Origin: Reyranella sp.
GTDB lineage: Bacteria; Pseudomonadota; Alphaproteobacteria; Reyranellales; Reyranellaceae
NCBI GenBank assembly: GCA_030681635.1
Contig: JAUXRT010000051.1
Coordinates: 1-12,769 of the forward strand
Reading direction: 5' to 3'
DNA length: 12,769 nucleotides
Below are positions 6,583-12,769 of the stretch, piece by piece. Under the pieces are notes generated by a model. It ran no database searches and was not told the origin of the DNA. It was given only the letters and a program-made list of their open reading frames with translations. Within the stretch, counting starts at the first letter, position 1; each line of letters opens with the position of its first letter. A program made the position numbers and the translations under genes.

Positions 6583-7833
6583 CTACTCCTTGCGCAGTTC
6601 CGTCTGCCATGTGGCCAGCCGCCGATCGGCCCCGGGCGTTACCGCTCCGAGCGCCGTGATCAGCCCAGCCAGGCTTTCGAGATTGTGAACGGGGCGGAAT
6701 TCATCGACATGGGGCAACATGGCCTTGTTGCCCTGGGATTTGGGTTCGTAGGCGCCGTAGCGCAAGAGCGGGTTCAGCCAAACCAGCCGCGAACACGACT
6801 TGTGCAGGCGCTCCATTTCGGCGGCGAGGCCGTCACCGCCTTCGCGATCGAGCCCGTCGGTGATCAGCACGACCACGGCTCCCTGCCCCAGGACGCGGCG
6901 CGACCATTTGTTGTTGAACTCATGCAACGACTGTCCGATCCGTGTGCCACCCGACCAATCTTCGACCTGCGCCGAGGCTTTGGCCAGCGCTATATCCACA
7001 TCCCTATAACGCAAGGAGCGCGTCACATTGGTCAGGCGGGTGCCGAAGGTGAAGCAAAAAACCCTGTCGCGATCGTTGGTAATCGTGTGCATGAAGTGCA
7101 GGAACATGCGGGTGTAGCGCGCCATCGACCCTGAAATGTCGCACAGGATGACCAGCGGTGGCGGGCGGCGGCGCGGCTCGCGGCGGCGCAGTTCGGTCAG
7201 CCCTTCCGGTCTGAGCGCACGGCGCAGCGAGGCGCGGAAATCCACCCTGGGGCCACGACGGGCCGCCCGATAGCGCCGGGTCCGCCGCTCCGGCACCGGC
7301 AGGCGCATCCGCGCGATGGCACGCAGCGCATCGTCGATCTCGGCCTGCGACATCTGCTCGAAGTCCCGGTGCTGCAGGATCTCGCGGTCGGAGACCGTGA
7401 AAGTCGCCTCGACTTCGACTTCCGGCGGCTCGCTTTCATCCGGCGGCGCCTCGCCCCGGCCGGGCTGCAGCGCCTCCTGCAGGCGACGGCTGAGCTGCTT
7501 GCGCTCGTCCTCTACCGCCGGCACGCCGACCTGCGGCAGCAGCATCTCCATCATCTTTTCCAGCAGCCGCGGATTGCGCCAGTAGACGTGAAACGCCTGG
7601 TCGAATATCTCGCGCTGGTCGCGCCGGTTGACGAACACCGAATGCAGTGTCCAGTAGAAGTCGTCCCTCTTCCGCAGACCCGCCGCTTCGACCGCCTCGA
7701 TGGCGCGCAGGATCTGGCCGGGACCCACGCGAAGTCCGGCGGTTCTCAGCGTGCGGGCAAAGTGCACGATGTTGGTGGCGAGTTTTCCCTCGCGCGGGTC
7801 CGGCGCCGGTGCCGATTCGGGCAGCGCGTCCAT
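6583..7833 (-). CDS. coxE: CoxE-like VWA domain protein
   Basis: A 416-residue protein of the CoxE family. The N-terminal half (about 18-180) is helical and charged, starting 'NIVHFARTLRTAGLRVGPGQ', typical of CoxE proteins that work with a MoxR-type ATPase. An Arg-rich stretch (about 183-223) precedes the von Willebrand A domain (227-400). The metal-ion-dependent adhesion site is complete: D232-x-S234-x-S236 in 'LCDISGSM', T297 in 'SGGTRIG' and D326 in 'LITDGLD'. CoxE and CoxD act together in maturing the copper-sulfido-molybdenum centre of CO dehydrogenase in Oligotropha. The symbol names the family; no CO dehydrogenase subunit is in the window. The start is ATG at 7833, with a GTG directly before it at 7836 as a possible alternative. 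Eight bases separate it from the ATPase gene upstream. Confidence 0.88.
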   Translation of the reverse strand: MDALPESAPAPDPREGKLATNIVHFARTLRTAGLRVGPGQILRAIEAVEAAGLRKRDDFYWTLHSVFVNRRDQREIFDQAFHVYWRNPRLLEKMMEMLLPQVGVPAVEDERKQLSRRLQEALQPGRGEAPPDESEPPEVEVEATFTVSDREILQHRDFEQMSQAEIDDALRAIARMRLPVPERRTRRYRAARRGPRVDFRASLRRALRPEGLTELRRREPRRRPPPLVILCDISGSMARYTRMFLHFMHTITNDRDRVFCFTFGTRLTNVTRSLRYRDVDIALAKASAQVEDWSGGTRIGQSLHEFNNKWSRRVLGQGAVVVLITDGLDREGGDGLAAEMERLHKSCSRLVWLNPLLRYGAYEPKSQGNKAMLPHVDEFRPVHNLESLAGLITALGAVTPGADRRLATWQTELRKE

Positions 7834-7841
7834 CACCGGAC

Positions 7842-8765
7842 CTAGCCCAGCGGCTCGGCGGCGATATCGGACTTCACCTTGCGCAGGATCTCGGCGGCTT
7901 CCGTGCCTTGCAGGCGCTGGATGTCGTCCTGGTACTTGAGCAGCACACCCAGCGTGTCGTTGATGGTTCGAGGATCGAGGTCGAGCGCGTTCAGTTCCGA
8001 CAGCGCTGTGGCCCAGTCGATCGACTCCGCCACGCCGGGCGCCTTGAAGAGGTCGAGCTTGCGCAGTTCCTGGACGAAGCCCACGACCTGCCGCGACAGG
8101 CGCTCGCTCGAGCCGGGTGCCTTCACCTTGAGGATCTCCAACTCGCGCTTCAGGTCGGGATAGTCGACCCAGTGATAGAAGCAGCGGCGCTTCAGCGCGT
8201 CGTGGATTTCGCGCGTGCGGTTGGAGGTCACGATGACGATCGGAGGTTCTGCCGCCTTGACGGTGCCGAGTTCGGGAATCGTGACCTGAAAGTCGGACAG
8301 CAGCTCCAGCAGGTAAGCCTCGAACGGCTCGTCGGTGCGGTCGAGCTCATCGATCAGCAGGATCGGCGCGCCTTCGGCGTGCGGGCTGAGCGCCTCGAGC
8401 AGCGGACGGCGGATCAGGAACCGCTCGTCGAAAATATCAGCCGCCAGCTGGCCGCGATCGTGCACGCCCTGCGCTTCGGCCAGCCTGATCTCGATCATCT
8501 GGCGGGCATAGTTCCATTCATACACGGCGGACGCGACGTCGAGCCCCTCGTAGCATTGCAGGCGGATCAACGGGCGCTTGAGGGTCGTTGCCAGCACCTT
8601 GGCGATCTCGGTCTTGCCCACTCCGGCTTCGCCTTCGCAGAAAAGCGGACGGCCGAGCTTCAGGGCAAGGTAGAGGACGGTGGCGAGGCTGCGATCGGCG
8701 ATATAGTCGCCGCTCTTCAGAAGCTCGACGGTGGCGTCGATGGATGCCGGCGTGGCGGAGGACAT
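7842..8765 (-). CDS. coxD: MoxR/CoxD-type AAA+ ATPase
   Basis: A 307-residue AAA+ protein of the MoxR group. Walker A is 'GEAGVGKT' (45-52), Walker B 'ILLIDE' (135-140), sensor 1 Asn182 in 'VTSNRTRE', and likely arginine finger residues lie in 'ALKRRC' (190-195). Length and motifs match CoxD, the AAA+ chaperone needed for sulfuration and copper insertion at the CO dehydrogenase active site. MoxR ATPases typically pair with a VWA protein, here the next gene eight bases downstream. This is the first gene of the leftward operon. The start at 8765 has GGGAG four bases upstream, and three 13-bp tandem units lie just beyond it in the leader. The symbol is a family assignment from context; the client enzyme is not shown by this window. 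Confidence 0.9.
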   Translation of the reverse strand: MSSATPASIDATVELLKSGDYIADRSLATVLYLALKLGRPLFCEGEAGVGKTEIAKVLATTLKRPLIRLQCYEGLDVASAVYEWNYARQMIEIRLAEAQGVHDRGQLAADIFDERFLIRRPLLEALSPHAEGAPILLIDELDRTDEPFEAYLLELLSDFQVTIPELGTVKAAEPPIVIVTSNRTREIHDALKRRCFYHWVDYPDLKRELEILKVKAPGSSERLSRQVVGFVQELRKLDLFKAPGVAESIDWATALSELNALDLDPRTINDTLGVLLKYQDDIQRLQGTEAAEILRKVKSDIAAEPLG

Positions 8766-8901
8766 GCAACTCCCGGGGAAACACTAAAGGGAAACACTAC
8801 TGGGAAAGGCTGAAGGAACGCGCAAGCGTCAGTGTAGCGGATGGCGCAGGGCGCCGATATGGTGGGAATCGCCAGCTGGTTCAAGCGCTTGGGAGACGGG
8901 C
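8766..8901. promoter_or_regulatory. Divergent intergenic region between the coxD-like operon and the SDR-amidase pair
   Basis: The 136-base non-coding region must hold promoters for both directions. No sigma-70 boxes close to consensus are visible. The best leftward guess is TTGAAC-17-CATATC, read on the minus strand from about 8885 down to 8857, a weak match. A perfect 10-bp palindrome CAAGCGCTTG lies at 8882-8891, overlapping the SDR ribosome-binding region (GGGAG at 8891-8895), and could serve as an operator. A tandem repeat occupies the coxD-proximal side. Confidence 0.45.
8776..8814. repeat. Three 13-bp tandem units in the leader of the coxD-like gene
   Basis: Three head-to-tail units with an exact 13-base period: GGGAAACACTAAA (8776-8788), GGGAAACACTACT (8789-8801) and GGGAAAGGCTGAA (8802-8814). 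Units 1 and 2 share 11 of 13 bases, with the first 11 identical; units 1 and 3 share 10. The array ends ten bases upstream of the coxD start codon, beside its ribosome binding site. A role as an iterated binding site or a replication-slippage repeat is possible; none is shown. Confidence 0.65.
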
Positions 8902-9645
8902 ATGGAAGCGGGACTGTTCAAGGGGCGGACGGCGATCGTGACCGGCGGCGCGCGCGGCATCGGCCTGGCTTGCGCTGCGAAAATCACCGCCGGCGGTGGT
9001 CGTGTCGCCCTCTGGGATCGCGATCTCGCGCGGGCCGAGCAGTCGGCCGCCGCCTTGAAGGGCGCCATTGCCGTCTCAGTCGACGTGACCAGTGAAACCT
9101 CGGTCGCAGAGGCCCTCGCCAGCACCGAGAAGCGCCTGGCGCCGCCCGATATCCTGGTCGCCAGCGCCGGCATCACCGGGCCTAATGCGACGGTGGTCGC
9201 CTACCCGGTCGATGCCTGGCGGCAGGTGCTCGACATCAACCTGACGGGGGTGTTCCTCTGCAACCGTGCCGTGGCCGACGGCATGGCCAAGCGCGGCTGG
9301 GGCCGCATCGTCAACATCGCGTCGGTGGCCGGCAAGGAAGGCAACCCCAATGCCTCGGCCTACTCGGCGTCCAAGGCCGGCGTCATCGGACTCACCAAAT
9401 CCCTCGGCAAGGAACTCGCCACCACCGGCGTGCTGGTGAACTGCGTGGCGCCCGCGGTGGTGAAAACGGAGTTGTTCAGTCAGATGACCGAGCAGCACAT
9501 CAACTACATGCTGTCGAAGATTCCGATGAGCCGCTTTGGCGAAGTCGATGAAGTGGCCGAGATGGTCGCGTGGCTCGCTTCCAGCCAGTGCACGTTTGCA
9601 ACAGGCGCCACCTTCGATCTCTCCGGCGGACGCGCAACCTACTAA
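8902..9645 (+). CDS. SDR family NAD(P)-dependent oxidoreductase (FabG-like)
   Basis: A 247-residue classical short-chain dehydrogenase/reductase of standard length. The cofactor loop is 'TGGARGIG' (14-21). The acidic D39 at the end of the second strand ('VALWDRD') points to NAD(H) rather than NADP(H). The catalytic tetrad is N113 ('DINLTG'), S141, Y154 and K158 ('YSASK'). The usual NNAG motif reads 'ASAG' (87-90). The C-terminus 'DLSGGRATY' is typical of several FabG-like subfamilies. The ATG at 8902 has GGGAG six bases upstream. Fifteen bases separate it from the amidase gene, suggesting co-transcription and a shared catabolic role. The substrate cannot be named; many such genes are labelled 3-oxoacyl-ACP reductase by homology alone. 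Confidence 0.9.
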   Translation: MEAGLFKGRTAIVTGGARGIGLACAAKITAGGGRVALWDRDLARAEQSAAALKGAIAVSVDVTSETSVAEALASTEKRLAPPDILVASAGITGPNATVVAYPVDAWRQVLDINLTGVFLCNRAVADGMAKRGWGRIVNIASVAGKEGNPNASAYSASKAGVIGLTKSLGKELATTGVLVNCVAPAVVKTELFSQMTEQHINYMLSKIPMSRFGEVDEVAEMVAWLASSQCTFATGATFDLSGGRATY

Positions 9646-9660
9646 GGACGATTTACCGAC

Positions 9661-11067
9661 ATGACCCTCCATACTCTTACCCTGACCGAACTCGCCGCTG
9701 GCCTTGCCGCCAAGCAATTCTCTTCGCGCGAGATCGTCGACGGCCTGCTCGGCCGGATCGCCAAGGCCAATGGCAAGCTCCATGCCTTCACCGAAGTCTA
9801 CGCCGACGCCGCCAAGGCAATGGCTGACGGCGCCGACCGGGCACGCACCGCGGGCTTCCCCTTGCCGCCCCTGCACGGGCTGCCGATCGCCTACAAGGAT
9901 CTCTGCGACATCGCCGGCAAGGTCGGCACCGGCGGCTCGAAGATGTTCGAGGGGCGGATCGCCACCGAGACCTCCAACACCGTGGAGCGTCTCACCGCAG
10001 CTGGCATGATCCCGCTCGGCAAACTGCACATGGTCGAATTCGCCTTCGGCGGCTGGGGCACCAATCCGCTGATGGGCGCGCCCTGGAATCCGTGGGACCT
10101 CGCGACCCATCGCGTGCCGGGCGGCTCCTCGAGCGGCACCGGCGTCGCGGTCGCAGCGCGGTTGACGCCGGCCGGCATCGGCAGCGACACTGGCGGTTCC
10201 GTGCGCATCCCCTCGGCCTTCAACGGGCTGGTCGGCCTGAAAGTCACGTACGGGCGTATCGGACTCTCCGGCACCATCATGCTGAGCTGGACCCTCGATT
10301 CGATCGGACCGATGGCCCGCTCGGTCGAGGACTGCGCGCTGATGCTGAATGCGCTGGCCGCCCCCGACCCGCGTGATCCGACGACGCTCGGCCAGCCGCT
10401 GGAGGATTTCACGCTCGCCACGCGGCCGGGCTCGATCGAGGGCATGCGGATCGCCGTTCCCGACACGAAGCAATTGCCGAACTTCATGCATGCCGACGTG
10501 ACCAAGGCCTGGCAGGCGGCGGCCCGGACGTTCGAGAGCCTCGGCGCTGTGGTGGAAGCGGTGCGTCTGCCCGACTGGTATTTCGATCTATCGCGACCGG
10601 CGGGCACGATGATCTCGTCGGAGGCCTATTCGCTCCACCGCGACTATATCGAGGACATGAGCAAGGCGATCGGCCCCGGCGTGCGCGCACGCGCCCAGGC
10701 CGCCAAGCTGTTGCTGCCCGGCGCTTATGCCGAGGAGATACGCATGATGGCCGAGCGCCGGCGGACCTTCGCCAACTGGTTCCAGCCCTACGATGCCATC
10801 GTGATGCCGACCATGGCGATACCGGCGATCCCGCTCTCCGAGGTCGACGAGACCTCGCCCATCCCGGGCTACCTGACACGGCCAGGCAATTACCTCGGCC
10901 TCTGCAGCCTTGCCATGCCGTCCGGTCAGTCGGCCGGCTTGCCGCTCGGCATCCAGATCGTCGGCAAGCCGTTCGCCGAACGCGATGTGCTGCGCCTGGG
11001 CAAGGCCTTCCAGGACGCGACCGACTTCCACCGCCGCGCCCCCGACCTGTCTGCGCTGGGGCTTTAG
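9661..11067 (+). CDS. Amidase signature (AS) family amidohydrolase
   Basis: A 468-residue amidase-signature enzyme with the complete Ser-cisSer-Lys triad: K79 in 'GLPIAYKD', cis-Ser S156 in 'PGGSSSGTGVAVAA' and nucleophile S180 in 'GSDTGGSVRIPSAFNGLVGLK'. The 24-residue spacing between the serines is the family norm. Family members hydrolyse carboxamides, and GatA of the tRNA amidotransferase is a paralogue. There is no gatB or gatC beside it, so a small-molecule amidase is more likely than GatA. AAGGAC overlaps the stop of the SDR gene, about 12 bases ahead of the ATG. The SDR partner suggests hydrolysis of an amide followed or preceded by an alcohol/ketone step. The substrate is unknown. 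Confidence 0.92.
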   Translation: MTLHTLTLTELAAGLAAKQFSSREIVDGLLGRIAKANGKLHAFTEVYADAAKAMADGADRARTAGFPLPPLHGLPIAYKDLCDIAGKVGTGGSKMFEGRIATETSNTVERLTAAGMIPLGKLHMVEFAFGGWGTNPLMGAPWNPWDLATHRVPGGSSSGTGVAVAARLTPAGIGSDTGGSVRIPSAFNGLVGLKVTYGRIGLSGTIMLSWTLDSIGPMARSVEDCALMLNALAAPDPRDPTTLGQPLEDFTLATRPGSIEGMRIAVPDTKQLPNFMHADVTKAWQAAARTFESLGAVVEAVRLPDWYFDLSRPAGTMISSEAYSLHRDYIEDMSKAIGPGVRARAQAAKLLLPGAYAEEIRMMAERRRTFANWFQPYDAIVMPTMAIPAIPLSEVDETSPIPGYLTRPGNYLGLCSLAMPSGQSAGLPLGIQIVGKPFAERDVLRLGKAFQDATDFHRRAPDLSALGL

Positions 11068-11074
11068 TGTCTTC

Positions 11075-11103
11075 CGGACCGCGAGCCGGAGGCTCGCGGT
11101 CCG
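11075..11103. terminator. Strong hairpin between convergent genes, likely bidirectional terminator
   Basis: A perfect 13-bp stem, CGGACCGCGAGCC (11075-11087) with its complement GGCTCGCGGTCCG (11091-11103), and a GGA loop. It lies in the 42-base gap between the convergent amidase and PrpB-like stops. Neither side has a proper T-run, so classical intrinsic termination is uncertain. The position between convergent genes favours a transcript-end role. A dispersed palindromic intergenic repeat is the alternative. Confidence 0.55.
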
Positions 11104-11109
11104 TCTGAG

Positions 11110-12030
11110 TTAACGCTGCGGCATTCCCTGCGGCACGATCGTCTGGACGATCGAGGCGTCGAGCGCTTCGTATTCGTGATAGCCGATGGTGGCGTAGAGC
11201 TCGGCGCGGGTCTGCATCTGGTCGAGCATGTTCTGCGCACCGCCGTCGCGCCGGAGCGCGGCGAACAGCCTTTCCTGCGCCTTGTTGGCGACCCTGAAGG
11301 CCGAGACCGGCCAGATCACCATCCGGTAGCCCATGGCCTCGAACTCAGCGGCGGTGAAGAACGGCGTCTGGCCAAACTCGGTCATATTGGCGAGCAGTTT
11401 TACGCCCGGCATTGCCTTGGCGAAGGCCTTGAACATCTCCGCATTGTGCAGCGCCTCGGGGAAGATCGCGTCGGCGCCGGCCTCGATATATTTCCGGGCG
11501 CGCGCCACGGCGCCGTCGATGCCTTCGCTCGCTGCGGCATCGGTGCGGGCGATGATGACCAGGTCGCGGCGGGCTCGCGACGCGGCATGGACCTTGGCGG
11601 CCATGTCGTTGGGATCGGCCAGCTTCTTGTTGTTGAGATGGCCGCACTTCTTGGGAAGGATCTGGTCCTCGATATGGACCGCGCCGGCGCCGGCCTCCTC
11701 GAAGGCCCGCACCATGTGCATGACGTTGAGCGCTTCGCCGTATCCCGTGTCGCCATCGACCAGGACCGGCAGGCCCGAAGCACGGGCGACCTGGCGAACA
11801 AAGAAGCAGACCTCGTCGACCGTGATCACACCCAGGTCAGGCAGCCCCATCGACGCCGACATGCCGGCGCCGGAAAGATAAAGCGCCTCGAAGCCGGCGT
11901 TGCGGGCCTGGAGGGCCGCCATGCCGTTGTGCGTGCCGGGCATCTGCAGAATGCCGAGCCGATCCAACAACGTCCGAAAGCGCGTGCCTGCCGACGTGGT
12001 TGGCAGATCGGCGGCGACGAGATACGGCAT
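11110..12030 (-). CDS. prpB: 2-methylisocitrate lyase-like (PrpB / ICL-PEP mutase superfamily)
   Basis: A 306-residue protein of the isocitrate lyase/PEP mutase superfamily, close in length to E. coli PrpB. Key features are 'YLSGAGMSAS' (51-60), 'GLPDLG' (62-67), 'LVDGDTGYGE' (90-99) with metal-binding Asp residues, 'HIEDQILPKKCGHL' (119-132) with the lyase cysteine C129, 'IIARTDA', 'FPEA' and a PrpB-like tail 'MQTRAELYATIGYHEYE'. The KKCGH motif marks a C-C bond lyase rather than PEP mutase. PrpB splits 2-methylisocitrate into pyruvate and succinate in propionate catabolism. No prpC or prpD accompanies it, so related activities such as 2,3-dimethylmalate lyase remain possible. AAGGAG six bases before the ATG supports the start and abuts the stop of the transporter gene ten bases upstream. 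Confidence 0.85.
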   Translation of the reverse strand: MPYLVAADLPTTSAGTRFRTLLDRLGILQMPGTHNGMAALQARNAGFEALYLSGAGMSASMGLPDLGVITVDEVCFFVRQVARASGLPVLVDGDTGYGEALNVMHMVRAFEEAGAGAVHIEDQILPKKCGHLNNKKLADPNDMAAKVHAASRARRDLVIIARTDAAASEGIDGAVARARKYIEAGADAIFPEALHNAEMFKAFAKAMPGVKLLANMTEFGQTPFFTAAEFEAMGYRMVIWPVSAFRVANKAQERLFAALRRDGGAQNMLDQMQTRAELYATIGYHEYEALDASIVQTIVPQGMPQR

Positions 12031-12040
12031 GTTGCTCTCC

Positions 12041-12769
12041 TTAAACCTTGGTTGCCCGCCTGCCCTGCCAGCCGACCATGAGGCCCGCGCCGACCACCAC
12101 GGCCGTGCCGAGCCAAGTGTAGAAGTCCGGCACTTCGGCGAACATGAAGTAGCCCACGATGACCGAGCCGATCATCTGCGTATAGTTGAATGGCGCCACG
12201 AAATTGGCCGAGGCATAGGTCATCGCCTTGGCGACGCAATAGTGGCCGAGCGCGCCGAAGACACCGAGCGAACAAAGCAGCGCCCAGTCGGTCCAGATCA
12301 TCGGCATCTTCCACACCAGGGGCAGCCAAATAGACATGATGATCGCGCCCAGCAGCACGCTGTAGAAGATCGAGGTCGCCGGGGCGTCGATCCCGGCCAG
12401 GCGCCGGATCAGGATCTGGTAGATCGCGTAGCACATGGCGCTGCACAGCAGCAGCAGCGACGCCCACTGGAACACGGCACTACCCGGCCGGATCACGATC
12501 AGCACACCGGTGAACCCGACGACGACGGCGGCCATCCGGAACCAGGTGATGCGCTCGCCGAGCAGTGGCCAAGCCAGCAGCACCACCGCGAGCGGCGCCA
12601 CGAAGGTGACGGAGATCGCCTCGGCGACCGGGATCGACTTCACCGCGGAGAAAAAGAACAGCGTCGAGAGCAGCATCATCACCGAGCTGACGAACTGAGT
12701 GCCGATCCGCCGCGTGCGCAACAGGCCCAGTCCCATACGCGGCATGAACACGGCCGCGACCAGCACCAG
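12041..12769 (-). CDS. DMT superfamily (EamA) transporter, 5' end cut by the window edge
   Basis: The visible 242 residues form a strongly hydrophobic, multi-span membrane protein of the drug/metabolite transporter superfamily. It shows an EamA first-repeat ending ('AISVTFVAPLAVVLLAWPLLGERITWFRMAAVVVGF') and a second EamA repeat ending ('FNYTQMIGSVIVGYFMFAEVPDFYTWLGTAVVVGAG'), with a basic tail 'GWQGRRATKV'. Roughly eight or nine of the usual ten membrane segments are present. Full-length members are about 290-310 residues, so some 50-60 N-terminal residues lie beyond the right edge. The GTG at 12766 is therefore not the real start. It precedes the PrpB-like gene by ten bases on the same strand, suggesting co-transcription, but the substrate cannot be inferred. 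Confidence 0.88.
   Translation of the reverse strand: MVLVAAVFMPRMGLGLLRTRRIGTQFVSSVMMLLSTLFFFSAVKSIPVAEAISVTFVAPLAVVLLAWPLLGERITWFRMAAVVVGFTGVLIVIRPGSAVFQWASLLLLCSAMCYAIYQILIRRLAGIDAPATSIFYSVLLGAIIMSIWLPLVWKMPMIWTDWALLCSLGVFGALGHYCVAKAMTYASANFVAPFNYTQMIGSVIVGYFMFAEVPDFYTWLGTAVVVGAGLMVGWQGRRATKV

Noticed and set aside
9076..10491. 471-codon leftward open frame
   Set aside because: It lies antisense to the SDR and amidase genes, both with complete catalytic motifs and ribosome binding sites.
9661..11067. Amidase as GatA of the Asp/Glu-tRNA amidotransferase
   Set aside because: No gatB or gatC alongside, and the SDR partner points to a small-molecule amidase. The triad alone cannot separate the two.

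Overview
The window is GC-rich, densely packed bacterial chromosome. Gene content and protein style (CoxD/CoxE/XdhC molybdenum-hydroxylase accessory genes, SufS, a PrpB-type lyase, an amidase with an SDR) suggest an alphaproteobacterium of the Rhodospirillales/Hyphomicrobiales kind. The genus cannot be fixed from sequence reading alone. No rRNA, tRNA, CRISPR array or phage gene was recognised, and no gene-free stretch exceeds about 140 bases.

Left edge (1-137): the first 14 codons of what looks like an IS630-family transposase, leftward, running off the window. It is followed by a short non-coding stretch with three small inverted repeats. Next is a leftward gene for a secreted DUF4139 protein with a proline-rich linker and a C-terminal coiled coil (138-2165).

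Main region (2254-8765): a leftward run of seven genes. In transcription order they are a MoxR/CoxD-type AAA+ ATPase, a CoxE-type VWA protein, an XdhC N-terminal-domain protein, an XdhC C-terminal-domain protein, a MoeA-like/MocA-like fusion, a SufS-type cysteine desulfurase and a small NifU/SufU-like protein. Gaps are 4-8 bases, or 4-base ATGA/GTGA overlaps, so this reads as one translationally coupled operon. The combination makes sense for maturing a molybdenum hydroxylase (xanthine dehydrogenase or CO dehydrogenase family): cytidylylation of Moco, Moco binding by XdhC, sulfur supply by a cysteine desulfurase, and ATP-driven insertion or remodelling by the AAA+/VWA pair. The hydroxylase structural subunits are not in the window. 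The DUF4139 gene lies 88 bases downstream and may or may not belong to the unit.

Divergent region (8766-8901): non-coding, with three 13-bp tandem units just upstream of the AAA+ gene and a 10-bp palindrome upstream of the rightward genes. Rightward are an SDR oxidoreductase (8902-9645) and an amidase-signature hydrolase (9661-11067), which probably form a two-gene operon of unknown substrate.

Right end: a strong 13-bp-stem hairpin (11075-11103) sits between the convergent amidase and a leftward 2-methylisocitrate lyase-like gene (11110-12030). Ten bases upstream of that lies a DMT/EamA-family transporter that is cut by the right edge.
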